From contig JAEUTN010000014.1 of NCBI GenBank assembly GCA_016787895.1, forward strand, positions 434,001 through 498,000: a stretch of 64,000 nt of DNA. Reading direction: 5' to 3'. The notes beneath the pieces were generated by a model, which saw only the letters and a program-made list of their open reading frames with translations, made no database searches and was not told the origin of the DNA. A program made the translations under genes and the position numbers. Shown here piece after piece: positions 9,339-17,299 of the stretch. The number at the start of each line of letters is the position of its first letter. The first letter of the stretch is position 1. The DNA comes from Bacteroidia bacterium. GTDB taxonomy: Bacteria > Bacteroidota > Bacteroidia > B-17B0 > Aurantibacillaceae.

Positions 9339-10591
9339 ATCTGTTCAGCAAAAAAAAGAACAGGTTGTCCTCAGCTTCCATCGGACAAATTACCTGGAGA
9401 CGCTTCAGAAAAAACAAACCGGCCATGCTGGGTTTTTACTTTGTAGCGGCAACCGCTCTGGTGGCCATTCTTGGCTATGCACTCACCAACGATAAAACGC
9501 CTTTTGCCAACGACCAAAAACCAGAACTGCACATCCTGGCTCCCGGCACATCGGTCAACTTTTTACTGGTTCGTAAAAACGAAATCGTGCAGGAGAAATC
9601 CTTTCTGGGTCGTATGTTGATTGGTGCTCAAAGTCCATTTCAATCCATCCCCTTTTACGCGCTCGAATTTAAAGGCGACAAAGTTTTTGTTGAAGAATAC
9701 ACCGGGCACCAACCCAACAAGGGTTATATTTCTGAATATGGACTTGCGGATGTGCTTTATCCGCTTCAAAATAAAAAGGAAGTTAGGTACGACAGTATCC
9801 GTCAACGCCTTCGTTTTATGGTATTGGGAAGTACTGAACTCAGAGAAGAATCCATCATTTCAATGCGTGAAACCGTGTTGAAGAATCATGTGCAGGGTAA
9901 ACAGTTTTTACTGGGAACCGACCTTTTAGGCCGTGACGTGTTGAGCCGGCTCATCATTGGAACGCGCATCAGTTTAACGGTAGGTTTAATTTCTGTTCTC
10001 ATCTCCATTCTCATTGGCATTACCCTTGGCGCCCTGGCAGGGTATTACAGGGGCCTGATCGATTCCTGCATCATGTGGCTCATTAATGTGGTGTGGAGTA
10101 TTCCCACTTTGCTTTTGGTAATTGCCATTACCCTGGTTTTAGGCAAGGGTGTGTTTCAGGTGTTTATAGCAGTGGGATTAACCATGTGGGTTGAAGTGGC
10201 ACGCATTGTTCGTGGCCAAATTTTAGGCATACGTGAAAAAGAATTTGTGGAAGCCGGCAGAGCGCTTGGTTTCAGCGATGCACGCATCATTTTTAAACAC
10301 GTATTGCCCAATGTGATGGGTCCGGTGATTGTGATTGCAGCCGGCAATTTTGCTTCGGCTATATTGATGGAAGCCGGGTTAAGTTTTTTAGGAATAGGCG
10401 CTCAACCGCCTGTTCCTTCCTGGGGAGAGATGATTAACGCGCACAGGGGCTACATCCTGATGGATAAAGCCTATCTTGCTTTTATACCCGGCCTGGCTAT
10501 TATGTTTCTGGTGCTGGCCTTTATGCTGTTGGGCAATGGTTTAAGAGACGCGCTTGACACCAGGGCCGGTGAACACAGCGCCATTCAATAG
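9335..10591 (+). CDS. ABC transporter permease, DppC/OppC type
   Basis: The 418-residue product is an inner-membrane permease of the peptide/nickel ABC importer family. TM1 lies near residues 30-50. A periplasmic insertion of about 130 residues follows, as in other Bacteroidota members. Then comes the five-helix core from about residue 205, beginning GTDLLGRDVLSRLIIGTRI, with the EAA loop EAGRALGFSDARIIFKHVLP that contacts the ATPase. I chose ATG 9335 because it overlaps the glycosyltransferase stop as ATGA; ATG 9329 is also possible. The ATPase, DppB partner and binding protein are not adjacent, so the substrate is unknown. Confidence 0.88.
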   Translation: MNLFSKKKNRLSSASIGQITWRRFRKNKPAMLGFYFVAATALVAILGYALTNDKTPFANDQKPELHILAPGTSVNFLLVRKNEIVQEKSFLGRMLIGAQSPFQSIPFYALEFKGDKVFVEEYTGHQPNKGYISEYGLADVLYPLQNKKEVRYDSIRQRLRFMVLGSTELREESIISMRETVLKNHVQGKQFLLGTDLLGRDVLSRLIIGTRISLTVGLISVLISILIGITLGALAGYYRGLIDSCIMWLINVVWSIPTLLLVIAITLVLGKGVFQVFIAVGLTMWVEVARIVRGQILGIREKEFVEAGRALGFSDARIIFKHVLPNVMGPVIVIAAGNFASAILMEAGLSFLGIGAQPPVPSWGEMINAHRGYILMDKAYLAFIPGLAIMFLVLAFMLLGNGLRDALDTRAGEHSAIQ

Positions 10592-10595
10592 TTTA

Positions 10596-11333
10596 TTATT
10601 TCAAACGTTGTTTTACCGCTTCAAACAATACAATACCGGTAGCCACCGATACGTTCAAAGACGCCGTTTTTCCGGGCATTGGGATTTTTACCTGCAAATC
10701 GCTGCGTTTTAAATACTCCCCGCTGATGCCGTCCTCTTCACTGCCCATAATAAGCGCAGTAGGTTTGCTAAAGTCTGCCTCATACATCAGGTGATCTGTT
10801 TTTTCATGCACGCTTACGATTTGCAATCCGCTTTCTTTAAGGTATTCAAGAGTATGTTTTAAATTGTCTTCCCGGCACACCTTGATGCGGTGCAGGGCTC
10901 CGGCGCTGGTTTTAATCGCATCCCCATTGATCTGGGCGGCTCCCCGGCTGGGAATTACAATCAATTGCACCCCTGCACACTCGGCGCTACGGGCTATGGC
11001 TCCAAAATTGCGAACATCTGTAATACGATCAAGGATGAGTACAAGTGGAATTTCACCGGATTCAAATACCTGAGATAAAGTGTCCTCCAAATTATAATAG
11101 GTCACTTCGGTGAGGTAAGCAATTACCCCCTGGTGATTGCCTGAACTTAAACGCCTGAGCTTTTCGGGAGGCACCACCTGTATGGGTACGGGACGGTTGC
11201 GAAGGGCTTTGCGCAGCTGGTTGTACAATTCGTTCGAAAGGCCCTTTTGTACAAGAATACGGTCAATTTCCTTTCCCGCATCCAGAGCCTCAATCACCGC
11301 ACGGGTGCCATAAATAAGTTCTTCCTCCTTCAT
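10596..11333 (-). CDS. rlmB: 23S rRNA (guanosine-2'-O)-methyltransferase RlmB / TrmH family
   Basis: This 245-residue SPOUT methyltransferase has the N-terminal substrate-binding domain (IYGTRAVIEAL) and the knotted catalytic domain: motif 1 DRITDVRNFGAIARSAECAG, motif 2 ALIMGSEEDGIS and motif 3 IPMPGKTASLNVSVATGI. This is the pattern of RlmB, which methylates G2251 of 23S rRNA, and of closely related TrmH enzymes; I prefer RlmB from the length. ATG 11333 is used rather than the earlier 11369, because the domain begins immediately after it. It converges on the ABC permease with a 4-bp gap and is divergent from the NifU-like gene. Confidence 0.9.
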   Translation of the reverse strand: MKEEELIYGTRAVIEALDAGKEIDRILVQKGLSNELYNQLRKALRNRPVPIQVVPPEKLRRLSSGNHQGVIAYLTEVTYYNLEDTLSQVFESGEIPLVLILDRITDVRNFGAIARSAECAGVQLIVIPSRGAAQINGDAIKTSAGALHRIKVCREDNLKHTLEYLKESGLQIVSVHEKTDHLMYEADFSKPTALIMGSEEDGISGEYLKRSDLQVKIPMPGKTASLNVSVATGIVLFEAVKQRLK

Positions 11334-11391
11334 GCCGGCAAAGAACATTAAAAAACAAAGATTTGCCAAATCCCTGAGCGGCTTTAAGTCG

Positions 11392-11423
11392 TTTGGGAAT
11401 AGCCGGGGGATGTCTTATCTTTG
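11392..11423 (+). promoter_or_regulatory. Promoter of NifU-like gene / metF-truB operon
   Basis: TATCTTTG (11416-11423) is a perfect TAnnTTTG box and TTTG at 11392-11395 is the -33 element with a 20-bp spacer. The ATG follows 13 bases after the box, so the leader is very short. Confidence 0.75.
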
Positions 11424-11436
11424 CCAATTACGCAAA

Positions 11437-11670
11437 ATGGAGAACCTGAAGAAAAAAGTGGAAGACGCCCTGGATAGCATCCGTCCGTATCTGGAAGCCG
11501 ATGGGGGTAATGTGGAAGTTGTTGAAATTACCGACAACCAAACCCTTAAACTTGCTTTTAAGGGCGCTTGCAAAACCTGCAACATGAGTCACATGACCAT
11601 GAAAGCCGGCATTGAAGAAACGATACGCAGAGCGGTTCCGGAGATCGGAGAGATCATCGCTGTTCATTAA
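11437..11670 (+). CDS. NifU C-terminal domain (Nfu-type) Fe-S cluster scaffold protein
   Basis: The 77-residue protein is a stand-alone Nfu/NifU C-terminal domain. It contains VEDALDSIRPYLEADGGNVE and the cluster-binding CxxC in GACKTCNMS, which together are the family signature. Such proteins hold or transfer a 4Fe-4S or 2Fe-2S cluster to target enzymes; RimO in this window is a possible client, but that is only an inference. I chose ATG 11437 because the promoter box lies at 11416-11423, downstream of the alternative upstream start. metF follows after 42 bases. Confidence 0.88.
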   Translation: MENLKKKVEDALDSIRPYLEADGGNVEVVEITDNQTLKLAFKGACKTCNMSHMTMKAGIEETIRRAVPEIGEIIAVH

Positions 11671-11712
11671 CCCGAAGTATTCACGCCAACAATTGAATTC
11701 AGGTCAGCACCT

Positions 11713-12666
11713 ATGAAACTCACCCAAAAAATACAGGAAAGTAAAAAAACCCTCTTCTCCATTGAGATTCTCCCTCCCCTCAAGGGAAAAAGCATACAAA
11801 GCATTTACGATGGCATTGACCCCCTGATGGAGTTTAAGCCGGCCTTTGTGGATGTTACCTACCACCGCGAAGAATACATCTACAAAAAGCGGGAAGGCGG
11901 ATACCTTGAAAAAGTAAGCATTCGCAAACGCCCGGGGACGGTTGGCATTTGCGCGGCCATCATGAACAAATACGATGTAGAAGCGGTACCCCACATCATT
12001 TGCGGAGGCTTTACGAGAGAAGAAACTGAAAACGCCCTTATTGACCTTCAGTTTCTGGGTATTGATAACGTGTTGGCCTTGCGTGGCGACAGCATTAAAA
12101 CTGAACCCGCTTTTGTACCTGAACCCAACGGACACGGTTACGGTTTGGATTTGGTTAAACAAATTTCAGAAATGAATAAGGCCAAATACCTCGATGAAGA
12201 AATGAAAGAAGCCGCTCCCACCAATTTTTGTATTGGCGTGGCCGGTTATCCCGAAAAACACTTTGAAGCCCCCAACATGACCAGTGATTTGAAGTACCTG
12301 AAAGCAAAAGTAGATGCGGGCGCCGAATACATTGTGACCCAAATGTTTTTTGACAACAGCAAATACTTCGAATTTGTTGAACTGTGCAGAAAAAGTGGTA
12401 TCAACGTGCCCATCATACCGGGTTTGAAAATTCTTGGCAGCAAAAAACAAATTGTTACTCTTCCAAAAATATTTCACATCGATATCCCACAGGCCTTTTA
12501 TGAAGAACTGGAAAAATGCAAGGATGATAAAGCGATTCGGGAGGTAGGCATTAAATGGTGCATTGAACAAAGCAAAGAGTTGGTAAAAGCCAATGTGCCA
12601 TGTTTGCACTTTTACACCATGGGCAGTTCCGAAGCCACAAAAGCTGTGGCCAGAGAAGTGTTCTAA
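11713..12666 (+). CDS. metF: Methylenetetrahydrofolate reductase
   Basis: MetF reduces 5,10-methylene-THF to 5-methyl-THF with FAD, supplying the methyl group for methionine. The 317-residue TIM-barrel protein shows the expected SIEILPP segment with the catalytic Glu18 (FEFFPP in E. coli), VDVTYH, VPHIICGG, the flavin-binding LALRGD motif and FCIGVAGYPEKH, followed by YIVTQMFFD. Length agrees with bacterial enzymes of about 300-320. It lies between the NifU-like gene and truB with short gaps (42 and 15 bases), suggesting one transcript. Confidence 0.95.
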   Translation: MKLTQKIQESKKTLFSIEILPPLKGKSIQSIYDGIDPLMEFKPAFVDVTYHREEYIYKKREGGYLEKVSIRKRPGTVGICAAIMNKYDVEAVPHIICGGFTREETENALIDLQFLGIDNVLALRGDSIKTEPAFVPEPNGHGYGLDLVKQISEMNKAKYLDEEMKEAAPTNFCIGVAGYPEKHFEAPNMTSDLKYLKAKVDAGAEYIVTQMFFDNSKYFEFVELCRKSGINVPIIPGLKILGSKKQIVTLPKIFHIDIPQAFYEELEKCKDDKAIREVGIKWCIEQSKELVKANVPCLHFYTMGSSEATKAVAREVF

Positions 12667-12681
12667 TTCATAATTCATTTT

Positions 12682-13383
12682 ATGGCTTACGATTTTTATA
12701 AGGGAGAAGTGCTTCTCATTGATAAGCCATACACCTGGAGCAGTTTTCAGGCTGTAAATAAAATAAAACACGCCATTAAAAATCATCCCTCATGGGTGCA
12801 TGAAGGGCAAAAAGTGAAAGCCAAAGTTGGCCACGCCGGAACCCTTGACCCTTTGGCTACCGGCCTCCTGATTCTTGCAACCGGAAAAAAAACCAAAACC
12901 ATTAACGAACTGATGGGTTTGGAAAAAGAATACACCGGTACTTTTTTTATCGGGGCCACTACACCCTGTTTTGACAAGGAAAAAGAAGTGGATGCCGTTT
13001 ATCCCACCGAACACATTACCAAAGAACTTTTACATCAAACAGCCAAACAGTTTATTGGCAAACAACTTCAGGTGCCACCCTTGTTCAGCGCCGTAATGGT
13101 GGATGGTAAAAGAGCCTATGAGTTGGCACGGGAGGGCAGTAACACAGAACTGAAGGCCCGGGAAATTGAGATCAGAGAATTTGAACTCGTGAACATTCAA
13201 TTGCCTGAAGTGTCTTTTCGGGTTGTGTGCAGCAAAGGCACCTATATCCGGAGCCTTGCAAGAGATTTTGGCATCGCCCTGAACAGTGGCGGTTATTTAA
13301 GCTCCTTGCGCCGAACCCGAATAGGAAATTTTAAGGTGTCCGATGCACAGGAACCGAACGCGTTTGCTCTGACATTAAAATAA
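12682..13383 (+). CDS. truB: tRNA pseudouridine-55 synthase TruB
   Basis: TruB makes the pseudouridine at position 55 in the T-loop of tRNAs. The 233-residue protein has the catalytic motif VGHAGTLDPLATGLL with Asp56, the ATTPCFD segment, the QVPPLFSAVMVDGKRAYELAR segment around the conserved Tyr, and the VVCSKGTYIRSLARDFG motif. It is shorter than the E. coli enzyme (314) because it lacks the C-terminal PUA domain, which is common in Bacteroidota. It is the last gene of the NifU-metF-truB unit and converges on the CBS gene with a 2-bp gap. Confidence 0.94.
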   Translation: MAYDFYKGEVLLIDKPYTWSSFQAVNKIKHAIKNHPSWVHEGQKVKAKVGHAGTLDPLATGLLILATGKKTKTINELMGLEKEYTGTFFIGATTPCFDKEKEVDAVYPTEHITKELLHQTAKQFIGKQLQVPPLFSAVMVDGKRAYELAREGSNTELKAREIEIREFELVNIQLPEVSFRVVCSKGTYIRSLARDFGIALNSGGYLSSLRRTRIGNFKVSDAQEPNAFALTLK

Positions 13384-13385
13384 AC

Positions 13386-14048
13386 TCAGATGTTCAGGTA
13401 GTGAATGAACTCCTTCATTCTGTCATCAAAATCGTGATTAAAATTACCGGCCTGGAAAATGGCCTTTACCGAATAATTATAACGGTTAAAGGTTTGTAAT
13501 ATGCCCGACAGGTCTTCGCGGTTTACTTTCAGTGTCACTTCCATTTTAGTACTGTCAGGATGTGAAGAGACGTGCAAACTTAAAATCTTTGCGTCGTTAC
13601 TCTCAATGATGCCGCCAATTTGTGTTACCGAATAGTCGTTTTGATTGAGCTCTAAAATAATAACACCTCCCGGATTCTGCACTGCCGTCATGCTTCCCAG
13701 GTTTTGGATAAGACCTCGTATGGTAATACACCCTTTGTAAAATTCTTTTTCATCGATTACCGGAACAAGTGTAAGGTTCATGCTGCTCACCAATCGCAGA
13801 ATATCGTAAGCGTGCTGATAATAATGAATCACAGGGCGTAACAACAACACCTTGCTGGCATTGATTTGTTCGTCGGGATGCTCATAATCGATAATATCGG
13901 TTTCTGCCACCAAACCAATCAACTCTCTGTTTTTGACAACTGGCAAATGCGATACCTTGAACTGTTCCATCCAGTCCAGGGCCATTTCCACCGTGTCGGT
14001 AATTTTGAGTGGTGGAATTTCGTCGGTTATAAGATCGCCTGCAAGCAT
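13386..14048 (-). CDS. CBS-domain pair protein with ACT-like C-terminal region
   Basis: The 220-residue protein has two CBS motifs in the first 125 residues ([23 protein letters not shown] and the second around [22 protein letters not shown]), the usual adenosyl-ligand sensing module. Residues 135-220 form a beta-alpha-beta pattern that looks like an ACT-like regulatory fold. No enzymatic domain is attached, so it is probably a regulatory or ligand-sensing protein; its partner is unknown. It is divergent from pdxJ (62 bases between starts) and convergent with truB. Confidence 0.85.
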   Translation of the reverse strand: MLAGDLITDEIPPLKITDTVEMALDWMEQFKVSHLPVVKNRELIGLVAETDIIDYEHPDEQINASKVLLLRPVIHYYQHAYDILRLVSSMNLTLVPVIDEKEFYKGCITIRGLIQNLGSMTAVQNPGGVIILELNQNDYSVTQIGGIIESNDAKILSLHVSSHPDSTKMEVTLKVNREDLSGILQTFNRYNYSVKAIFQAGNFNHDFDDRMKEFIHYLNI

Positions 14049-14076
14049 TTAATTTCCCCAAAAATACGAATTTAAT

Positions 14077-14084
14077 TAGCTTTG
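14077..14084 (+). promoter_or_regulatory. -7 box of pdxJ promoter
   Basis: TAGCTTTG matches TAnnTTTG and lies 26 bases before the chosen pdxJ start. No clear TTG element was found 20 bp upstream. Confidence 0.45.
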
Positions 14085-14110
14085 TGCCTTCAACCAATTT
14101 CCCCAGTGGC

Positions 14111-14827
14111 ATGACCAGATTAAGCGTAAACGTAAATAAAATTGCCACCCTTCGCAATGCCAGGGGAGGAAATGTGCCTGATTTGATCAAAACCGCAGGC
14201 GATATCGAACGATTCGGCGCCCATGGCATTACGGTGCATCCCCGGCCCGACGAACGTCACATACGTTACAGCGATGTGTACCAGCTTAAAAAAGTTTTAA
14301 CTACTGAATTTAATATAGAAGGCAATCCCCGCGAAAAAAAATTCATGGATCTGGTGCTGGATGTAAAACCTCATCAGGTAACGCTTGTTCCGGATGAACA
14401 AGGTCAGTTGACCAGCGATCATGGCTGGGATACCCTGAAACACAAAGACTATCTGAAAGAAACCATCGCCCTTTTTAAATCAAAAGGTATAAGGGTCTCT
14501 ATTTTTGTTGATGCCGATGTGAACATGGTGAGAGGCGCGGCAGACACCGGAACAAACCGTGTTGAGCTTTACACTGAAGAATACGCACGCCTTTACACTA
14601 CTGAGAAAGAAAAGGTAATTGTCAAATTCTCGGAGGCAGCCAAAGCCGCGCAGCAATTGGGTTTGGGCCTGAATGCCGGACACGATTTAAATCTCGATAA
14701 TTTAAAGTACTTCAAACACCACGTGCCAGGACTTTTGGAAGTTTCCATAGGGCATGCCCTCATCAGTGATGCCCTTTATTTTGGATTGGAAAACACCGTG
14801 CAAATGTATTTACGTCAACTGCTGTGA
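14111..14827 (+). CDS. pdxJ: Pyridoxine 5'-phosphate synthase PdxJ
   Basis: PdxJ condenses 1-deoxyxylulose 5-phosphate with 3-amino-1-phosphohydroxypropan-2-one to form pyridoxine 5'-phosphate (DXP-dependent vitamin B6 route). The 238-residue TIM barrel has [17 protein letters not shown], the [12 protein letters not shown] motif, [29 protein letters not shown] and the C-terminal GHALISDAL phosphate site. ATG 14111 is chosen because family members start immediately before LSVNVNK and because the promoter box overlaps the alternative GTG start at 14084. The alpha/beta hydrolase follows after 4 bases. Confidence 0.95.
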   Translation: MTRLSVNVNKIATLRNARGGNVPDLIKTAGDIERFGAHGITVHPRPDERHIRYSDVYQLKKVLTTEFNIEGNPREKKFMDLVLDVKPHQVTLVPDEQGQLTSDHGWDTLKHKDYLKETIALFKSKGIRVSIFVDADVNMVRGAADTGTNRVELYTEEYARLYTTEKEKVIVKFSEAAKAAQQLGLGLNAGHDLNLDNLKYFKHHVPGLLEVSIGHALISDALYFGLENTVQMYLRQLL

Positions 14828-14831
14828 TGCT

Positions 14832-15596
14832 ATGAAACTGGCCTATCGTGAATTCGGGAATGGTACTCCCCTTGTTATCCTGCACGGGCTGTTTGGGCAG
14901 AGCGACAATTGGAATAGCCTTGCAAAAACATTTTCTGAACAGGGGTTCAGGGTATTTACAGTCGACCTCCGAAACCACGGTTTATCCCCTCACAGCGAAG
15001 AATGGAATTACCCTATGATGGCAAAGGACCTGAAAACGTTTTTGGAAGACCACCGGCTTGAGCAGCCTGTTTTACTGGGGCACAGCATGGGCGGCAAAGT
15101 GTTGTTATTTTTTGAACTAAACTATCCTGGCCTGGCAGCTAAGTTGATTATTGCCGACATCGCTGCTCGCGCTTATCCTCCACACCATCAACAGGTAATC
15201 AAAGCATTAAAGGCGGTAAACTTCAACGAAATCAAATCCCGAAAAGAAGCGGAAGCCGTGATGCTGAATTATCTTGATGACTTTGGCACACGTCAATTTC
15301 TACTTAAAAATATTTATTGGAAGGAATCGGATTGCATGGATTGGCGTTTTAATCTTGATGTGATCAGCAGGGAGATTGAAAACATTGGAATTGAGGTGCC
15401 GGATTTTAAAAGTCAAACGCCCACGCTTGTGTTGAAGGGTGAAAAATCGGACTACATAAACGAAAAAGATGTGGCGGATTTTAATGCCCGCTTTTCAAAG
15501 CTGGAGCTCAATAGTATTGCAGGAGCCGGCCATTGGCTACACGCCGAAAAACCAAAGGAATTTTCAGAAGCTGTACTCGGATTTATAAAAGCTTAA
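14832..15596 (+). CDS. Alpha/beta hydrolase, YbfF-like esterase
   Basis: The 254-residue product is an alpha/beta-fold hydrolase. LHGLFGQSDNW forms the oxyanion-hole region, VDLRNHG follows, the nucleophile elbow is GHSMGGK (Ser85), and the catalytic His lies in GAGHWLHAEKP near the C-terminus. Length and sequence style match YbfF-type esterases that act on acyl esters in vitro. It lies 4 bases after pdxJ and is probably co-transcribed, but no direct link with vitamin B6 is implied by the family. Its last 14 bases overlap the convergent HAD gene. Confidence 0.87.
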   Translation: MKLAYREFGNGTPLVILHGLFGQSDNWNSLAKTFSEQGFRVFTVDLRNHGLSPHSEEWNYPMMAKDLKTFLEDHRLEQPVLLGHSMGGKVLLFFELNYPGLAAKLIIADIAARAYPPHHQQVIKALKAVNFNEIKSRKEAEAVMLNYLDDFGTRQFLLKNIYWKESDCMDWRFNLDVISREIENIGIEVPDFKSQTPTLVLKGEKSDYINEKDVADFNARFSKLELNSIAGAGHWLHAEKPKEFSEAVLGFIKA

Positions 15597-16212
15597 GGTC
15601 CTTAAGCAACTCCCCAACCTCCATGCCCTTAGGTAAGAGATAAGCATTAATTCCACAGGCACCGGCTCCTTTTACGTGTTGCTCAGAATCGTCAATAAAC
15701 ACGGTTTCTTCAGGCAAAAGTTGGTTTTGTTTTAGAACCGTTTCAAAGATTTCCTTTTCCGGTTTTCGCATACCCATTCTGCAGGAATAATATACTTTGT
15801 CAAAATAATCTTCAAAGTTTTTTACCCCGTGGTCAAGATAAAGTTGTTCCTCAAAAGAAGCGATGTGGGGTTCACAGGTATTGCTCAATAAAAAAGTAGA
15901 GTACTGCTGTTTTGCGTTTACCAGAACATCGAGTCGATGCTCAGGAACATCAAGTAACATGGCGTTCCAGGCTTTTATCAAGAGTTCCGTTTCGCCTGTG
16001 TAGCGAATTTCTTTTTTAAGAATTTCAAAAAAAGCCTCTGTAGAAATTGTTCCCTTATCCAGTTCATCAAAAAGTCCGGATTGAGAGGAACTATTGTAAA
16101 AAGACTCAAAAGGCAGGTCGCTTAAAGCGTTGAACTCATAAATGGTGAGTTGTTGATCGAGGTTAATGATAACACCACCCAAATCGAAAATTATGTTTTT
16201 GATGTGTTTCAT
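15583..16212 (-). CDS. HAD-IA family hydrolase (YihX-like)
   Basis: The 209-residue protein starts with the HAD nucleophile motif IIFDLGGVIINLD (Asp10). It has an alpha-helical cap, motif II FLLSNTCEPH, the KPEKEIFE lysine motif and VFIDDSEQHVKGA (motif IV). The DLGGV form is typical of the YihX/haloacid-dehalogenase-like epoxide-hydrolase-N subgroup, whose members are mostly sugar-phosphate phosphatases. The substrate is unknown. Its 3' end overlaps the alpha/beta hydrolase by 14 bp on the other strand. Confidence 0.85.
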   Translation of the reverse strand: MKHIKNIIFDLGGVIINLDQQLTIYEFNALSDLPFESFYNSSSQSGLFDELDKGTISTEAFFEILKKEIRYTGETELLIKAWNAMLLDVPEHRLDVLVNAKQQYSTFLLSNTCEPHIASFEEQLYLDHGVKNFEDYFDKVYYSCRMGMRKPEKEIFETVLKQNQLLPEETVFIDDSEQHVKGAGACGINAYLLPKGMEVGELLKDLKLL

Positions 16213-16403
16213 GTCCGGCCGACTGCAAAATAATAAAATAAACCTTGAAACTGATTTCTGGAGTTTACAGCCCCTTTTCCTTATTCAATAAATCGGTGAT
16301 TCCCGGCTCAGGTTAGATTTCCTTTCCGGTTTTAATTGAAAACTGAGTTCGAAACTTCGCTCTCTTTCCCTCAGGATAAACTTCTCGCCCAGTTTTACAA
16401 ATC

Positions 16404-16427
16404 AAAAAAGCATGCGAAGGCATGCTT
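16404..16427 (-). terminator. Second terminator downstream of the tRNA gene
   Basis: A perfect 8-bp stem (AAGCATGC at 16408-16415 and GCATGCTT at 16420-16427) with a 4-base loop is followed, on the minus strand, by a run of T residues (16409-16404). It is the second of two tandem terminators after the tRNA. Confidence 0.75.
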
Positions 16428-16446
16428 ATGATTTCACCATAAAGCG

Positions 16447-16479
16447 AAAAAGCCTACCGAAATAAACGGAAGGCTTTTT
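16447..16479 (-). terminator. First terminator downstream of the tRNA gene
   Basis: AAAAAGCCT (16447-16455) pairs with AGGCTTTTT (16471-16479), with further C-G pairs inside. On the minus strand the hairpin ends in five T residues, 8 bases after the tRNA 3' end. Confidence 0.85.
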
Positions 16480-16487
16480 CTGCTTTA

Positions 16488-16564
16488 TGGTGCTCCCACC
16501 TGGGCTCGAACCAGGGACCCTCAGATTATGAGTCTGATGCTCTAACCGGCTGAGCTATAGGAGC
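16488..16564 (-). tRNA. tRNA with CAU anticodon (elongator Met or Ile2), CCA encoded
   Basis: The minus strand folds into a full cloverleaf of 77 bases. The acceptor stem GCTCCTA pairs with TGGGAGC, the D-arm is GCTC...GAGC, the anticodon stem is TCAGA/TCTGA with loop CTCATAA, and the T-arm is CCTGG TTCGAGC CCAGG. A73 is followed by a genomically encoded CCA (16490-16488). The anticodon CAT corresponds to plus-strand 16528-16530. The stem lacks the C1-A72 mismatch of initiator tRNA, so it is either elongator tRNA-Met or the lysidine-modified tRNA-Ile2. I cannot decide between these from the sequence alone. Confidence 0.93.
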
Positions 16565-16589
16565 ATTGTGCGGTTAATTTTAAGGAGTC

Positions 16590-16620
16590 CAAAAGTAGAA
16601 AAATACGATGGATACACAAA
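16590..16620 (-). promoter_or_regulatory. Promoter of the tRNA gene
   Basis: On the minus strand TACTTTTG (16597-16590) matches TAnnTTTG, and TTTG (16620-16617) is the -33 element with a 19-bp spacer. The mature tRNA begins 25 bases after the box. Confidence 0.75.
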
Positions 16621-17299
16621 ATAAAGGCCAAAATAAACCTAAGTGGCTGTTTGCTAAAGGTTTTTACTAAGGCCCCCACAGGTAGCTAATCACAATAATT
16701 ACAAAAAAGGGGATTTTTCGTGCCAGAACAGCCCATTTCCCTTGGCCCTATAATTTTTCATCCGGATAAACCAACCACTTATAAAGCTAATTGAATGAAA
16801 TACACTTAGGTCAATTTCCGCCTTTTATATGAATTATATTGCCGCTGTTTATCCGCAGATAAACCAACCCGCATTGGTTTTTTTTGAAACAGCTAGAAGT
16901 ATCCTGCAATGAAAAATACAGGCACTGAAATAAATCAAACCGTTTTTCGTCTTACACTATCTCTTTCAATTTCAGAGTCTGTTTTCGGTTCAAACCTCAA
17001 GATTAATAAATAAGCCATATGGATTTACCTCTGCTGGAAAGTGTAAATGTAATATTGCTGGTGGTTTGTTTACTCCTTGCAAAACAACGTTTCCCTAAAA
17101 ACGACCAGGGTAAATTTAAGATTTGAGTTGGCGCCACATCCATTGCATTCTTTAATCATAAATACGTACCTGCAACTTTTATGTTCATTTTGTTGCTCAA
17201 AAGACTTGACAGTGCTGTTTCCCTTTAATATAAAAGCGGCACCTCGAAAGTTCAAGTGCTTTTATCTTCGCTAATCTCCTATTAAGTGCATTAAAAGGT
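16621..17299. other. Long intergenic stretch with little recognisable content
   Basis: This A+T-rich region lies between the tRNA promoter and the metal-efflux operon. It contains two imperfect copies of a short GATAAACCAACC-type direct repeat (near 16764 and 16858) and one tiny reading frame (17019-17126). No conserved gene, RNA or mobile-element end was recognised. Confidence 0.6.
17019..17126 (+). CDS. Possible 35-residue membrane peptide or gene remnant
   Basis: An ATG at 17019 opens a 35-codon frame. It has a single hydrophobic stretch (VNVILLVVCLLLA, about residues 9-21), followed by a basic KQRFPKN segment and a stop at 17124. The layout (short N-terminus, one helix, positive tail) resembles a small membrane peptide. 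It also resembles the first helix of membrane-embedded AraC-type or sensor proteins of Bacteroidota that has lost the rest of its gene. No promoter box or homologue could be identified, so it may also be chance. Confidence 0.22.
   Translation: MDLPLLESVNVILLVVCLLLAKQRFPKNDQGKFKI

Noticed and set aside
12166..12786. Long minus-strand open frame across metF and truB
   Set aside because: It is antisense to two conserved enzymes, and its composition (Phe/His-rich) is that of a shadow frame.
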